NCBI RefSeq assembly: GCF_039545795.1
Contig: NZ_CP154260.1
Coordinates: 439,001-503,000, forward strand
DNA length: 64,000 nucleotides
DNA from: Chitinophaga niabensis
Lineage (GTDB): Bacteria; Bacteroidota; Bacteroidia; Chitinophagales; Chitinophagaceae
Direction: 5' to 3'
Made by a program: the position numbers and the translations under genes. Of this stretch, positions 10,359-19,548 are shown piece after piece. The notes beneath the pieces were generated by a model. That model worked only from the letters and a program-made list of their open reading frames with translations, had not been told where the DNA came from and ran no database searches. Numbering within the stretch: the stretch's first letter is position 1; each line of letters starts with the position of its first letter.

Positions 10359-11492
10359 TTATTCCGGTTTGCTGATCTCAATGATTTTACCGGCATTATC
10401 ATCCGTGCAGATATATACTCTGCCGGCAGGAGAGATGCAAAGGTCCCTTAACCGGCCATACTGGTTAGTAAAGTAATTCTTGGTGCTGGCTATTGTTTTG
10501 CCATCTGCACCCAGCTTCAGCTGGTACAGGGTCTGGTTTTTCAGGCTCAGTACCAGCAGGGAGCCTTTCCACTGCGGTATACGGTCGTTATTGTAATAAT
10601 CCAGCCCGCAAAGTGCAAAGGTACTGTTGCCGGTAGACCAGAGTGGTTCCTTCACATTATTGGCCGTGCAGAAAGTGGCTTCGCCGCCGGGATTGCAGGG
10701 GCCCTCCACATTCGGCCATCCATAATTACGCTGCTTTTCAATAATGTTCACTTCATCTTCCACACCCGCACCATGTTCAGAAGTGTAGAGGATGCCATTG
10801 TTCATCACCATACCCTGTGGATTACGGTGACCATAACTCCATACGGCACTGCCCGGGAAGGGATTATCCGCCGGAATGGTACCATCCAGGTTAATACGGA
10901 GCACTTTGCCGCTAAGGGAGGTAGTGAGCTGTGCATTTGCCTGAACATTCGCATCACCTGCTGTAATGAATAATTTACGGTCAGGCGTAATGAGCAGCCT
11001 GGAACCATTATGGATACCCGCTGCCGGAATGTTGTCCAGCAGAATTACGGGATCTTTTAAAGTATTGTCTGCATACTGGTAGCGCACCACCTTTTCCCGG
11101 TAGTTGCCGGCATTCCTGTAATTATACACAATGAACACCTGCGGGGTGGTGGTAAAGTCCGGGTGAAGCACCATGCCTAATAAACCACCTTCTCCATCCT
11201 GAACAGCATCCGGGATAGTGAGGAGCGGGCTGAGTGCCCCTGTTTTAGGGTTTACGCGGCTCACCTTGCCGTTCCGTTCCGTCATCCAGATAAAGTTATC
11301 AGGGCCCCAAAGGATCTCCCATGGGCGGGAAATACCGGCACCTACCACAGTGCGGATATTATCCGTTGGCCAATCCGGGTCTTCCGGTGGCGGATTATTG
11401 GGAGTGTTGTTCTTTTTGCAGGCAAAGGCAAATATGCAGGCCGCAGTAGTGAGAAAAGCCAGGGTGGCCACAGATATGGTAACAGGTTTCAT
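10359..11492 (-). CDS. PQQ-dependent sugar dehydrogenase-like lipoprotein
   Basis: 377 residues. A lipobox-type signal (FAFAC, Cys25) is followed by a Pro-rich linker and a six-bladed beta-propeller of the glucose/sorbosone dehydrogenase family (soluble GDH, Hhip-like). Supporting stretches are GISRPWEILWGPD, a blade with HNGSRLLITPDRKLFITAGD (catalytic His region), YGHRNPQGM (Arg region) and EDEVNIIEKQRNYGWP. Family members oxidise aldoses with PQQ at the outer face of the cell; whether this one binds PQQ is not certain from sequence. It runs convergent with the preceding lipoprotein gene and appears monocistronic. Confidence 0.85.
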   Translation of the reverse strand: MKPVTISVATLAFLTTAACIFAFACKKNNTPNNPPPEDPDWPTDNIRTVVGAGISRPWEILWGPDNFIWMTERNGKVSRVNPKTGALSPLLTIPDAVQDGEGGLLGMVLHPDFTTTPQVFIVYNYRNAGNYREKVVRYQYADNTLKDPVILLDNIPAAGIHNGSRLLITPDRKLFITAGDANVQANAQLTTSLSGKVLRINLDGTIPADNPFPGSAVWSYGHRNPQGMVMNNGILYTSEHGAGVEDEVNIIEKQRNYGWPNVEGPCNPGGEATFCTANNVKEPLWSTGNSTFALCGLDYYNNDRIPQWKGSLLVLSLKNQTLYQLKLGADGKTIASTKNYFTNQYGRLRDLCISPAGRVYICTDDNAGKIIEISKPE

Positions 11493-11700
11493 GCAGGTTT
11501 TATTTTAAAACGGATAAGAAGGTAATTTATATATATAATGATCAAAATGTTTGCCACGTTATTTTTTCCATGATTAAAAATAATGTGCTGACAGTCAACC
11601 TTTTTCAAATCCTGCTGTTAAGAAAGAAGTTTAACCCTCCCGCCTTTTTATCCCCTTGGCCCTTGAAATCATGAGCAAGCATTCATCAAAAACACATATT

Positions 11701-12306
11701 ATGAGAAAAATTGGTCACTTAACCCTTATTCTGGCTGCAGTATTATGTTCTACTGCCACGTTTGCACAAACTGAAAAAGGCAATATGCTGGTAGGCGCCA
11801 ACCTGGCTAACATTGGCGGTATTTTCCAAAGTGGGGCGAGTACCTTCAACCTCAACCTTACACCAAAACTTGGATGGTTTATTAAAGACGACATTGCTAT
11901 TGGAGGTGAAGTTAAGCTGGGTTTATCCACAGGCGATGGTTTCACTAATTTCTCCTATGGGGTAGGGGCTTTCGGCCGCTATTACATCAAGGATAAGAAA
12001 GTGGAACTATCCAAAAGGAGCCGTTGGTTCCTGGAAGCCAATGCCGGCATAAATGGCATCAACCGCAAAGCAGGCGACATTAAGACCAATACCAATGGTT
12101 TAGGTATTGGCTTTGGACCGGGTCTGGCCTATTTTATTACCCCTAATGTAGGATTGGAAGCGTTGCTGAAATATGATCTGACAGTTGGTTTTGGGAATTC
12201 CACTACCACACATGGTGTAGGTATAAACCTGGGTTTCCAGATCTATCTCCCTACTTCAAAGGCTAAACAGATCTATAAGGAAGAGCGCGAAAATATGAAG
12301 AGGTAA
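11701..12306 (+). CDS. Outer-membrane beta-barrel protein
   Basis: About 201 residues from the ATG at 11701 (MRKIGHLTLILAAVLCSTATFAQ, a clean signal peptide); the in-frame ATG at 11656 adds 15 unlikely residues. The mature protein has alternating hydrophobic strands separated by Gly/Asn turns (GNMLVGANLANIGG, DIAIGGEVKLGLST, YGVGAFGRYYI, VGINLGFQIYLP), as in eight-stranded barrels of the OmpA/OmpW/porin-family type. A short charged tail (KQIYKEERENMKR) follows the last strand. It is convergent with the TonB-like gene through a shared terminator hairpin. Substrate or role unknown. Confidence 0.8.
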   Translation: MRKIGHLTLILAAVLCSTATFAQTEKGNMLVGANLANIGGIFQSGASTFNLNLTPKLGWFIKDDIAIGGEVKLGLSTGDGFTNFSYGVGAFGRYYIKDKKVELSKRSRWFLEANAGINGINRKAGDIKTNTNGLGIGFGPGLAYFITPNVGLEALLKYDLTVGFGNSTTTHGVGINLGFQIYLPTSKAKQIYKEERENMKR

Positions 12307-12334
12307 GCCCCTTAAAAAGTAGCGTATATATCAC

Positions 12335-12379
12335 AAACAGGCTGTGTTCCCGGCGTAAAAAGCGGGAGGCAGCCTGTTT
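12335..12379. terminator. Shared bidirectional terminator hairpin
   Basis: AAACAGGCTG (12335-12344) pairs with CAGCCTGTTT (12370-12379); an inner TCCCG/CGGGA stem extends it. It lies between convergent genes ending at 12306 and 12383. Confidence 0.7.
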
Positions 12380-12382
12380 CGC

Positions 12383-13159
12383 TTAGTGTTTAGGCAGTTC
12401 AAAGCGGATGATCACCTGGTGTTTGCTGGGTACTTTCCTGCCATCCAGCTCCGCTGGTATCCATTTGGGCATTTTTTCCACAATACGGGTAGCCTCTTCT
12501 TCCAGGCCATAACCAATAGCGTCACCGATGGTAGCAGCATTATCCACCCGCCCGTTGGCGAGGATGAGGAATTCCACCGTTACTGCCCCGCTGATGCCGG
12601 CGCTTTTTGCCTCTTTGGGGTACTGGAGGTTTTTTCTGATGAAATAGGCCAGCGCTTTACCGCCACCCACGTACTGCGGTAGCCGGGAGACTTCCGGGGT
12701 GGGCACATTGTAGGGCTTACGCATGCTGTTACCCAGTTGTACATTCATGGGGATGGTGAGGTTCAGGTCCACCGGCTTTCCGTTCAGCGCACCTGGTTTC
12801 CATTTGGGCATGCGGGAAAACAGGAGGAGTACCTCCCTGTCCAGCTGTTTGAACCCAGATGAGCGCCGGAGCTTTACGCCCGTCACAAAGCCGGTATGTT
12901 CCACTGTGAAATCCACATATACCTTCACCAGGGTATCTTCCCGCAGGTTGAAGTAGGGTACGTTAAGGTTATAATTAAGCCAGCCTGCCATATTCCGGGA
13001 GCCGCCGGGGAATTCGGGGAGTACATCGGCTTTCAGTGCTATGAGTTCCTGTTCGAGGGCTTCTTCTAATTCTGCCTGGCTAAGGGGTATGGAGTCCTGA
13101 TTCTGGGCAAAAACAGGAAAATAAACAAACAGGCATAATACAATAGATAAAAACCGCAT
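12383..13159 (-). CDS. TonB-family protein with two TonB C-terminal domains
   Basis: About 258 residues from the ATG at 13159, which gives a good signal peptide (MRFLSIVLCLFVYFPVFAQ); the in-frame ATG at 13198 precedes it. Two TonB_C domains are visible, about residues 45-140 (PEFPGG ... FVTGVKLRRSSGF) and about 160-258 (VGGGKALAYFIRKNLQYPKEAKSAGISGAVTVEF... is the second, here only named by its PxxAKxAGxxG pattern). TonB_C domains contact TonB boxes of outer-membrane receptors. There is no ExbB/ExbD nearby and no membrane anchor apart from the cleavable signal, so it may be a periplasmic accessory rather than a classical energy transducer. Confidence 0.82.
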   Translation of the reverse strand: MRFLSIVLCLFVYFPVFAQNQDSIPLSQAELEEALEQELIALKADVLPEFPGGSRNMAGWLNYNLNVPYFNLREDTLVKVYVDFTVEHTGFVTGVKLRRSSGFKQLDREVLLLFSRMPKWKPGALNGKPVDLNLTIPMNVQLGNSMRKPYNVPTPEVSRLPQYVGGGKALAYFIRKNLQYPKEAKSAGISGAVTVEFLILANGRVDNAATIGDAIGYGLEEEATRIVEKMPKWIPAELDGRKVPSKHQVIIRFELPKH

Positions 13160-13291
13160 AGAAGAATGTAATGCTTTGGTAATAAAATGATTAAACAAAT
13201 TTCTTACCTTGCAGCTGTTAACCTAAATAGCTTTAAAACTAAAGATTGAAACGCATAAAGTCAATATTCTCCAGAAATATACCTCAAAATA

Positions 13292-13322
13292 TTTGTCATA
13301 AATAAAATAAAGCATACCTTTG
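13292..13322 (+). promoter_or_regulatory. Consensus promoter of the ribosomal cluster
   Basis: TTTG (13292-13295), 19 bases, TACCTTTG (13315-13322): an exact match to the Bacteroidota -33/-7 pattern. rpsJ starts 45 bases downstream of the box. Confidence 0.85.
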
Positions 13323-13366
13323 CCCTCCCAAATTGTAAGGGGTAATAAAGAAGAAGTTCATTGCAT

Positions 13367-13672
13367 ATGTCTCAGAGAATTAGAATCAAGCTGAAGTCCT
13401 ACGATCACAATCTGGTGGATAAGTCTGCCGAGAAGATCGTTAAAACCGTGCGTAACACGGGTGCCGTGGTAACAGGTCCAATTCCTTTACCAACAGAGAA
13501 GAAAATCTTTACGGTACTGCGTTCTCCGCACGTTAACAAAAAAGCGCGTGAGCAATTCCAACTGTGCACGCACAAGCGTTTGTTAGACATTTACACCTCT
13601 TCTTCCAGAACTGTAGACGCGCTGAGTAAGCTGGATCTGCCTTCCGGAGTAGAAGTGGAAATTAAAGCGTAG
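13367..13672 (+). CDS. rpsJ: Small ribosomal subunit protein uS10
   Basis: 101 residues from [20 protein letters not shown], the normal S10 start; the ATG at 13361 would add two residues. S10 belongs to the 30S head and also serves as NusE in antitermination. The signature [20 protein letters not shown] is intact. It is the first gene of the S10 operon, directly behind the consensus promoter. A 175-base structured spacer separates it from rplC. Confidence 0.98.
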   Translation: MSQRIRIKLKSYDHNLVDKSAEKIVKTVRNTGAVVTGPIPLPTEKKIFTVLRSPHVNKKAREQFQLCTHKRLLDIYTSSSRTVDALSKLDLPSGVEVEIKA

Positions 13673-13683
13673 GTAACTAAGAG

Positions 13684-13823
13684 ACCTCAGCAATGGTGGG
13701 CGAAAGGCCCGCCTGAGGTGTTTTGTGACAAAAGCAACAAACAATAGGCTACGCCTTCAGGGTAGCCGCCCAATAAACAGTATTTAAACCGCTCATCCTG
13801 AGGATAGCTAGAGATCCCTCAGG
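13684..13823 (+). promoter_or_regulatory. Structured rpsJ-rplC spacer with three hairpins
   Basis: Hairpin 1: ACCTCAG (13684-13690) with CTGAGGT (13713-13719) and an inner GC-rich stem. Hairpin 2: GGCTAC (13747-13752) with GTAGCC (13762-13767). Hairpin 3: CCTGAGG (13797-13803) with CCTCAGG (13817-13823). The 3' arm of hairpin 1 (CTGAGG) can also pair with the 3' arm of hairpin 3 (CCTCAG), giving mutually exclusive folds. Possible r-protein feedback site; inference. Confidence 0.45.
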
Positions 13824-13847
13824 CGCTGGGCTAAATTATATAACACA

Positions 13848-14471
13848 ATGAAAGGTATTATTGGTAAAAAGATTGGTATGACCAGTATCTTCGAGGCCAA
13901 TGGTAAGCAAACTGCTTGTACCATTATCGAGGCTGGTCCATGCGTGGTTACCCAGGTGAAATCTCAATCATCTGATGGGTATGACGCTGTTCAGGTAGCT
14001 TATGGCGAGAAGAAAGTTAAGAACACTCCCAAAGCAGAACAAAATCACTTCGCGAAAGCACAAACCTCCCCTAAACGTTACGTAAAAGAATTCCGCAACC
14101 CGGATGCTGCCGTTGCAAAAGCACTTGGCGAAACTATCACCTGCGAGATCTTCGCTGAGGGTGAGAAAATCGACATTGTAGGTACTTCCAAAGGTAAAGG
14201 TTTCCAGGGTGTTGTTAAACGCCACGGATTCAGCGGTGTGGGTGAAGCTTCCCATGGTCAGCACGACCGTCAGAGAGCACCCGGTTCTGTAGGTGGTTCA
14301 TCTTATCCTTCCCGTGTTTTCAAGGGTATGCGTATGGCTGGCCAAATGGGTAATGAAAGAGTGAAAGTGAAAGGCCTGAAGATCCTGAAGATTTTCCCTG
14401 AGAAGAATTATATCCTGGTAAGTGGTTCCGTTCCCGGCCACATTGGTTCAATCGTTTTAATCCAGAAGTAA
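13848..14471 (+). CDS. rplC: Large ribosomal subunit protein uL3
   Basis: 207 residues, full length. It starts [15 protein letters not shown] and carries the long loop reaching toward the peptidyl-transferase centre ([20 protein letters not shown]; the methylated-Gln region lies here) and the conserved [17 protein letters not shown] stretch. L3 is an early 50S assembly protein. rplD starts 1 base after its stop, so the two are translationally coupled. Confidence 0.98.
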   Translation: MKGIIGKKIGMTSIFEANGKQTACTIIEAGPCVVTQVKSQSSDGYDAVQVAYGEKKVKNTPKAEQNHFAKAQTSPKRYVKEFRNPDAAVAKALGETITCEIFAEGEKIDIVGTSKGKGFQGVVKRHGFSGVGEASHGQHDRQRAPGSVGGSSYPSRVFKGMRMAGQMGNERVKVKGLKILKIFPEKNYILVSGSVPGHIGSIVLIQK

Positions 14472-14472
14472 T

Positions 14473-15120
14473 ATGCAACTAGATATTTTAAATATAGAAG
14501 GTAAGAAGACCGGAAGAACTATTGAGCTTCCTGAAGAGATATTTGGTGTTGAGCCGAACAATCACGTGATCTACCTCGCTGTAAAGCAATACCTGGCTGC
14601 ACAACGTCAGGGTACGCACAAGGTAAAGACCCGTGCTGAAGTGAAAGGTGCTTCCCGCAAACTACACAAACAAAAAGGTACCGGCGGTTCCCGTAAAGGT
14701 AACATCCGTAACCCATTGTATAAAGGTGGTGGTACCATCTTCGGGCCAAAACCTCACAGTTACGATTTCAAACTGAACCGTAAAGTGAAAGATGTGGCTA
14801 AGATCTCTGCACTGTCTACAAAGGCTAAAGAGAACAGCATCATCATTGTTGAGGATATCAACCTGGATGCACCTAAGACCAAACAGTTCCAAAGCATTCT
14901 CAAAAACCTGAACATCAATGTAGGTGGAAAGAAAACCCTGGTGGTTCTTCCTGAGTACAATGATAACGTATACCTGTCCCTCCGCAATATCCCTACCGTT
15001 GACGGTACTGTATTGAGCGATGTGAACACTTACGAGATCATGAACAGCAACTACCTGGTGTTCACTGAAAGTGCAGCAAAGATCTTCACTGAAGAGACTG
15101 CTGACATTGTAGAAGCATAA
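14473..15120 (+). CDS. rplD: Large ribosomal subunit protein uL4
   Basis: 215 residues. L4 lines the peptide exit tunnel through its extended loop, visible here as the Lys/Gly-rich segment around residues 55-95 (KLHKQKGTGGSRKGNIRNP). In E. coli L4 represses its own operon; whether that holds here is unknown. The start MQLDILNIEGKKTGRTIELP is normal for the phylum. Gap to rplW is 82 bases. Confidence 0.98.
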   Translation: MQLDILNIEGKKTGRTIELPEEIFGVEPNNHVIYLAVKQYLAAQRQGTHKVKTRAEVKGASRKLHKQKGTGGSRKGNIRNPLYKGGGTIFGPKPHSYDFKLNRKVKDVAKISALSTKAKENSIIIVEDINLDAPKTKQFQSILKNLNINVGGKKTLVVLPEYNDNVYLSLRNIPTVDGTVLSDVNTYEIMNSNYLVFTESAAKIFTEETADIVEA

Positions 15121-15202
15121 TAATTTAAATAACAGCTCAAAGCTATAATGATATGAGATCGTAAGATCCCATCTGGCCCGAGAGCAAATTAAATATTCAC
15201 AG

Positions 15203-15502
15203 ATGAAACTGTCTGATGTTTTAATCAAACCGGTGATATCGGAGAAGGTAAACAAGGCGACTGAAAAGTTTAACCGCTTTTACTTCATTGTTGACAAAAA
15301 AGCCAACAAACTGGAGATAAAGAAAGCAGTGGAAGATTTCTACGGCGTAACTGTTGCAGAAGTTAACACAATGGTGGTTCCAGGTAAGAATAAAACCCGC
15401 TTTACTAAAGCAGGCTTTATCTCAGGCCGCAAACCTTCCCATAAGAAAGCAGTGGTAACACTGGCGAAAGGAGAATCCATAGATCTGTATGCTAACATAT
15501 AA
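15203..15502 (+). CDS. rplW: Large ribosomal subunit protein uL23
   Basis: 99 residues. L23 sits at the tunnel exit and docks trigger factor and SRP. The N-terminal signature LIKPVISEKVNKATE and the central beta hairpin region (FYGVTVAEVNTMVVPGKNKTRF) are intact. In order between rplD and rplB, with a 96-base spacer before rplB. Confidence 0.98.
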   Translation: MKLSDVLIKPVISEKVNKATEKFNRFYFIVDKKANKLEIKKAVEDFYGVTVAEVNTMVVPGKNKTRFTKAGFISGRKPSHKKAVVTLAKGESIDLYANI

Positions 15503-15598
15503 TATACCAGTGCCGTTAGCGGCGTAAGCTGCTAACCTGGATGTATATACAGATCAAATTATAAATAGTCTATTAATCATTTTGAATTAAGTAGAAAA

Positions 15599-16432
15599 AT
15601 GGCACTGAAAAAGTACAAACCGATTACAGCCGGTACCCGTTGGAAAATAGGTAATGCATATGCAGAGCTGACATCCGACACTCCTGAGAAAAGCCTCCTG
15701 GCTCCAGCTCAGAGAACTGGCGGTAGAAACGTGCAAGGTAGAAGGTCTATGCGCTACATTGGCGGTGGACACAAGAAACAATACCGTATCATCGATTTCA
15801 AACGTGATAAGGTAAGCATCCCGGCTACAGTAAAAACGATCGAGTACGATCCAAACCGTAGCGCATTCATCGCTCTGCTGAACTATGCAGATGGTGAAAA
15901 ACGTTACATCATTGCTCCGAACGGGCTGCAGGTAGGCGCTACTGTTATCAGTGGTCCTGAAGTTGCTCCGGAACTGGGTAATGCATTACCGTTGAAGAAT
16001 ATGCCTTTGGGTACTGTTGTTCATAATATCGAGCTGCAACCTGGTAAAGGTGCCGCTATCGCACGCAGTGCCGGTACTTATGCACAATTGAGCAACAAGG
16101 AAGAAAAATACGCTGTGTTGAAAATGCCTTCCGGCGAGCTGCGTAAAGTGCTGAACACTTGTATGGCTACCGTAGGTACAGTTTCTAACTCTGATCACGC
16201 GCTGCAATCTATCGGTAAGGCTGGTGCCAACCGTTGGAGAGGTATTAAGCCCCGTACGCGTGGTGTGGCCATGAACCCTGTGGATCACCCGATGGGTGGT
16301 GGTGAAGGTAGAGCTTCAGGCGGTCACCCAAGATCAAGGAATGGCAAATATGCGAAAGGTCTGAAAACCAGGAAAACGCATAAGAGCTCAGATAAACTGA
16401 TCATCACCCGTAAAAACGGTAAGAAATTATAA
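15599..16432 (+). CDS. rplB: Large ribosomal subunit protein uL2
   Basis: 277 residues, normal length. L2 is needed for subunit association and supports peptidyl transfer. The conserved C-terminal segment with the functionally important His is present ([19 protein letters not shown]), as is the RNA-binding core [20 protein letters not shown] (residues near 50). A perfect 11-bp hairpin follows at 16447-16475, before rpsS. Confidence 0.98.
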   Translation: MALKKYKPITAGTRWKIGNAYAELTSDTPEKSLLAPAQRTGGRNVQGRRSMRYIGGGHKKQYRIIDFKRDKVSIPATVKTIEYDPNRSAFIALLNYADGEKRYIIAPNGLQVGATVISGPEVAPELGNALPLKNMPLGTVVHNIELQPGKGAAIARSAGTYAQLSNKEEKYAVLKMPSGELRKVLNTCMATVGTVSNSDHALQSIGKAGANRWRGIKPRTRGVAMNPVDHPMGGGEGRASGGHPRSRNGKYAKGLKTRKTHKSSDKLIITRKNGKKL

Positions 16433-16446
16433 TAACGCTTAACAAG

Positions 16447-16475
16447 TTTCAATCCCGTTAAACCCGGGATTGAAA
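16447..16475 (+). promoter_or_regulatory. Hairpin in the rplB-rpsS spacer
   Basis: TTTCAATCCCG (16447-16457) pairs perfectly with CGGGATTGAAA (16465-16475), loop TTAAACC. No T run follows, so it is not a standard terminator. Possibly an mRNA stability or regulatory element. Confidence 0.5.
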
Positions 16476-16493
16476 TCTTAAATAAACAAGACT

Positions 16494-16763
16494 ATGGGTC
16501 GTTCCATTAAAAAAGGTCCTTACGTAGACTTCAAATTAGAGAAGAAAGTAGAAAAACAGAACGAGGGTGGTTCTAAAAGGACCGTTATCAAAACCTGGAG
16601 TCGTCGTTCTACTATCACTCCCGATTTCGTAGGCCATACTTTTGCCGTACACAACGGTAACAAGTTCATCCCGGTTTACGTAACCGAGTTCATGGTGGGT
16701 CACAAACTGGGTGAATTTGCACCTACCCGCAACTTCAAGGGACACGCAAACAAAAAAATGTAG
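16494..16763 (+). CDS. rpsS: Small ribosomal subunit protein uS19
   Basis: 89 residues, normal. It starts [19 protein letters not shown] and contains the conserved [19 protein letters not shown] and [16 protein letters not shown] segments. S19 is in the 30S head next to S13 and contacts the A-site region. Standard position between rplB and rplV. Confidence 0.98.
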   Translation: MGRSIKKGPYVDFKLEKKVEKQNEGGSKRTVIKTWSRRSTITPDFVGHTFAVHNGNKFIPVYVTEFMVGHKLGEFAPTRNFKGHANKKM

Positions 16764-16819
16764 TCATTCCGTTCTCTGAACGCTGACACAAAACTTATAT
16801 AACACAGAAATTAATCACA

Positions 16820-17170
16820 ATGGAAGCAGTAGCTAAGCTGAACAACAATCCTACATCTACCCGCAAAATGCGTTTGCTCGCAGACCTTATCCGCGGCCTT
16901 GATGCAGAGAAAGCTTTGAATATTTTGAAATTCCATCCTAAACACCCTAGCGTGCCGCTGGAGAAACTTTTGCTATCAGCTATAGCAAACTGGAAGATCA
17001 AAAACGAAGGCGCGAGGGTTGAAGATGCTAACCTGTTCGTAAAAACTGTTTTTGTAGACGGTGGCCGTGTTCTCAAAAGGATGCGTCCGGCTCCACAAGG
17101 TAGAGGTTACCGTGTGCGCAAAAGAAGTAATCACGTAACACTGGTGGTAGATGGTCGCGCTGCTAAGTAA
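16820..17170 (+). CDS. rplV: Large ribosomal subunit protein uL22
   Basis: 116 residues. L22 forms part of the exit-tunnel constriction through its beta hairpin; the tip region ([19 protein letters not shown]) is conserved. The globular start [20 protein letters not shown] matches Bacteroidota orthologues. It is followed 58 bases later by rpsC. Confidence 0.98.
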   Translation: MEAVAKLNNNPTSTRKMRLLADLIRGLDAEKALNILKFHPKHPSVPLEKLLLSAIANWKIKNEGARVEDANLFVKTVFVDGGRVLKRMRPAPQGRGYRVRKRSNHVTLVVDGRAAK

Positions 17171-17228
17171 GCAGACCAGCTGTAGGAAAAAAATATATTT
17201 AAAACTCATAGACAAATAAAACCAGAAC

Positions 17229-18032
17229 ATGGGTCAGAAAACAAATCCTATTGGTAACAGGTTAGGTATCATCAGAGGATGGGACTCTAATTGGTATGGG
17301 AGCAAAAAGGATTATGCTTCCAAGCTGATCGAGGATAATAAGATCAGGACTTACCTGAATGCACGTATCAACAAAGGCGGCATTTCACGCGTAGTGATCG
17401 AAAGAACACTCGGTAAGCTCATCATCACCATTCATACCTCTAAGCCTGGTATCATCATAGGTAAAGGTGGTAACGAAGTGGACCGCATCAAGGAAGAATT
17501 GAAGAAACTGACCGGAAAAGAAGATGTTCAGATCAACATTCTGGAGATCCGCCGTCCGGAGATAGATGCTACCATCGTTGCTGAGACGATCGCTAAACAG
17601 ATCGAAAGCCGTATCAACTACAAACGTGCTATCAAAATGGCTATTGCTACCGCTCTCCGTATGGGTGCAGAAGGTATCAAGGTTAAGATCGGTGGTCGTT
17701 TAGGTGGTGCTGAGATCGCCCGTTCCGAAGAAATGAAACAAGGCCGCGTGCCCCTGCATACTTTCCGTATGGATATCGACTACGCTTCTTTATTCGCGCT
17801 TACTGTTTACGGTAAGATCGGTATCAAAGTGTGGATCTGTAAAGGTGAAGTACTGGGTAAACGTGATCTGAATCCTAACGCTGTATCCGGCAAAGATGGT
17901 GAAGGCCGCGTAGGCGGTGGTCATCAGGGCGGTGGAAACCGTGGTGGCGGAGATCGTGGTGGTGAAAGAAGAGACAACCGTGGTGGTGGCGGTGATAGAA
18001 GAGGTGGTGGAGACCGTGGTCCTCGTAAATAA
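17229..18032 (+). CDS. rpsC: Small ribosomal subunit protein uS3 with Gly/Arg-rich C-terminal tail
   Basis: 267 residues against about 210-240 in most bacteria. The first 220 residues are ordinary S3: the type-II KH domain with IIIGKGG (76-82) and the C-terminal domain through [19 protein letters not shown]. Residues about 221-267 form an extra Gly/Arg/Asp-rich tail with many RGG and GGxR units, resembling the RNA-binding tails of eukaryotic RGG proteins. S3 sits at the mRNA entry and has helicase activity with S4 and S5. The tail would be exposed on the solvent side near the mRNA entry; its effect is inference. The tail is in frame without signs of error. Confidence 0.97.
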   Translation: MGQKTNPIGNRLGIIRGWDSNWYGSKKDYASKLIEDNKIRTYLNARINKGGISRVVIERTLGKLIITIHTSKPGIIIGKGGNEVDRIKEELKKLTGKEDVQINILEIRRPEIDATIVAETIAKQIESRINYKRAIKMAIATALRMGAEGIKVKIGGRLGGAEIARSEEMKQGRVPLHTFRMDIDYASLFALTVYGKIGIKVWICKGEVLGKRDLNPNAVSGKDGEGRVGGGHQGGGNRGGGDRGGERRDNRGGGGDRRGGGDRGPRK

Positions 18033-18082
18033 TCACACAGCTGTTGAAACTTAATTAAACAAACTTTTTAACAACATAAACG

Positions 18083-18502
18083 ATGTTACAGCCCAAGAGA
18101 ACGAAACACAGGAAGATGCACAAAGGCCGCATCAAAGGTAACGCAAAGAGGGGCGCAGCTCTTTCTTTCGGTTCATTCGGCCTTAAAGCATTGGAACCTA
18201 AGTGGATCACAGACCGTCAGATAGAAGCTGCGCGGGTGGCGCTGACCAGGCATATGAAGCGTGAAGGTAACGTGTGGATCCGCATTTTCCCGGACAAACC
18301 AATCACCGCCAAGCCGTTGGAAGTGAGGATGGGTAAAGGTAAAGGTGCTCCAGACCATTGGGCATGCGTAGTAAAGCCCGGTCGCATCCTGTTTGAAGCA
18401 GACGGTGTTCCCATGCAAGTAGCTAAAGAAGCTATGGAATTGGCTGCACAGAAACTGCCGATCAAAGTGAAATTCGTAGTGCGCCGCGACTATGTTGCTT
18501 AA
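18083..18502 (+). CDS. rplP: Large ribosomal subunit protein uL16
   Basis: 139 residues, normal. L16 shapes the A-site finger region of the 50S and binds late in assembly. The start [19 protein letters not shown] and the conserved segments [20 protein letters not shown] and [13 protein letters not shown] are present. Standard order rpsC-rplP-rpmC. Confidence 0.98.
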   Translation: MLQPKRTKHRKMHKGRIKGNAKRGAALSFGSFGLKALEPKWITDRQIEAARVALTRHMKREGNVWIRIFPDKPITAKPLEVRMGKGKGAPDHWACVVKPGRILFEADGVPMQVAKEAMELAAQKLPIKVKFVVRRDYVA

Positions 18503-18566
18503 TTGCACCAGCGTATTAAACCTGATCAAGTAAACAAACCTGATAACCAGAACAAAATTTTAAAAA

Positions 18567-18767
18567 ATGCCAAAAGCAATACTGGACCTTAAAGGCCTGA
18601 CTGAACAAGATCTGAAAGACAAATTGTCTGAAGAGAAGTTGCGCTTGAAAAAGGTCACGTTCAGCCACGCGGTAACACCGATCGAAAATCCGATGAGCAT
18701 CCGCTTCATCAGAAGGGACATCGCACGTATCCAGACTGAACTGCGCAGAAGAGCGTTGGGTTTCTAG
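18567..18767 (+). CDS. rpmC: Large ribosomal subunit protein uL29
   Basis: 66 residues, a two-helix protein at the tunnel exit beside L23. The second helix carries the typical FIRRDIARIQTELRRR pattern. Start MPKAILDLKGLTEQDLKDKL. Flanked by rplP and rpsQ as expected. Confidence 0.97.
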   Translation: MPKAILDLKGLTEQDLKDKLSEEKLRLKKVTFSHAVTPIENPMSIRFIRRDIARIQTELRRRALGF

Positions 18768-18829
18768 TGATAGCTATTAACCAGTAAAAACGATAAATTA
18801 TCTCTTTAGGGAGTAAAATACCTTTCAAA

Positions 18830-19090
18830 ATGACCGAAGAAAGAAAAGTAAGAAAAACCAGGATCGGACTGGTATCCAGCAATAAAATGGATAAAACCAT
18901 TACTGTTGAAGTTGAACGTAAAGTGAAACACCCGATCTATGGTAAGTTCATTAAGAAAACCACCAAGTTCATGGCACACGATGAAAAGAACGAGTGCAGC
19001 ATTGGTGATACCGTACGTATCATGGAATCCCGCCCGTTAAGCAAAAACAAGAACTGGCGCATGGTGGAAGTGATCGCTAAAGTAAAGTAA
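18830..19090 (+). CDS. rpsQ: Small ribosomal subunit protein uS17
   Basis: 86 residues. An OB-fold primary 16S-binding protein; the signature [20 protein letters not shown] and the [20 protein letters not shown] loop are intact. End normal ([12 protein letters not shown]). Followed by rplN after 74 bases. Confidence 0.98.
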   Translation: MTEERKVRKTRIGLVSSNKMDKTITVEVERKVKHPIYGKFIKKTTKFMAHDEKNECSIGDTVRIMESRPLSKNKNWRMVEVIAKVK

Positions 19091-19164
19091 TTATTCATTT
19101 GTTTCAAGCTGCCCGTCATCAACTGATACGCAGCCTCTGCTTAAACAATTAACAACGTATTACG

Positions 19165-19533
19165 ATGATACAACAAGAATCAAGGCTGAACGTAGCTGAT
19201 AATAGTGGCGCTAAAGAAGTGCTCTGTATCCGCGTACTCGGCAACTCCGGTCAGGATTATGCAGGTGTGGGTGATAAGATTGTAGTGACTGTAAAAGACG
19301 CTATCCCCGGTGGTGGTGTAAAGAAAGGCACAGTAACCAAAGCTGTTATTGTAAGAACAAAGAAGAAACTCCGTCGTAAAGATGGTTCTTACATCCGCTT
19401 CGATGACAACGCCGTTGTATTGCTGAATAACTCAGACGAGCCACGCGGTACCCGTATATTCGGTCCGGTTGCACGTGAGCTTCGCGATAAAGGATATATG
19501 AAGATCATCTCCCTGGCACCAGAAGTGCTTTAA
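19165..19533 (+). CDS. rplN: Large ribosomal subunit protein uL14
   Basis: 122 residues, the canonical length. It starts [20 protein letters not shown]. Conserved [20 protein letters not shown] and [20 protein letters not shown] segments are present. L14 forms an intersubunit bridge. It is followed by a 196-base spacer containing a large inverted repeat and an internal promoter box. Confidence 0.98.
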   Translation: MIQQESRLNVADNSGAKEVLCIRVLGNSGQDYAGVGDKIVVTVKDAIPGGGVKKGTVTKAVIVRTKKKLRRKDGSYIRFDDNAVVLLNNSDEPRGTRIFGPVARELRDKGYMKIISLAPEVL

Positions 19534-19548
19534 GGAGTAAAATATACG

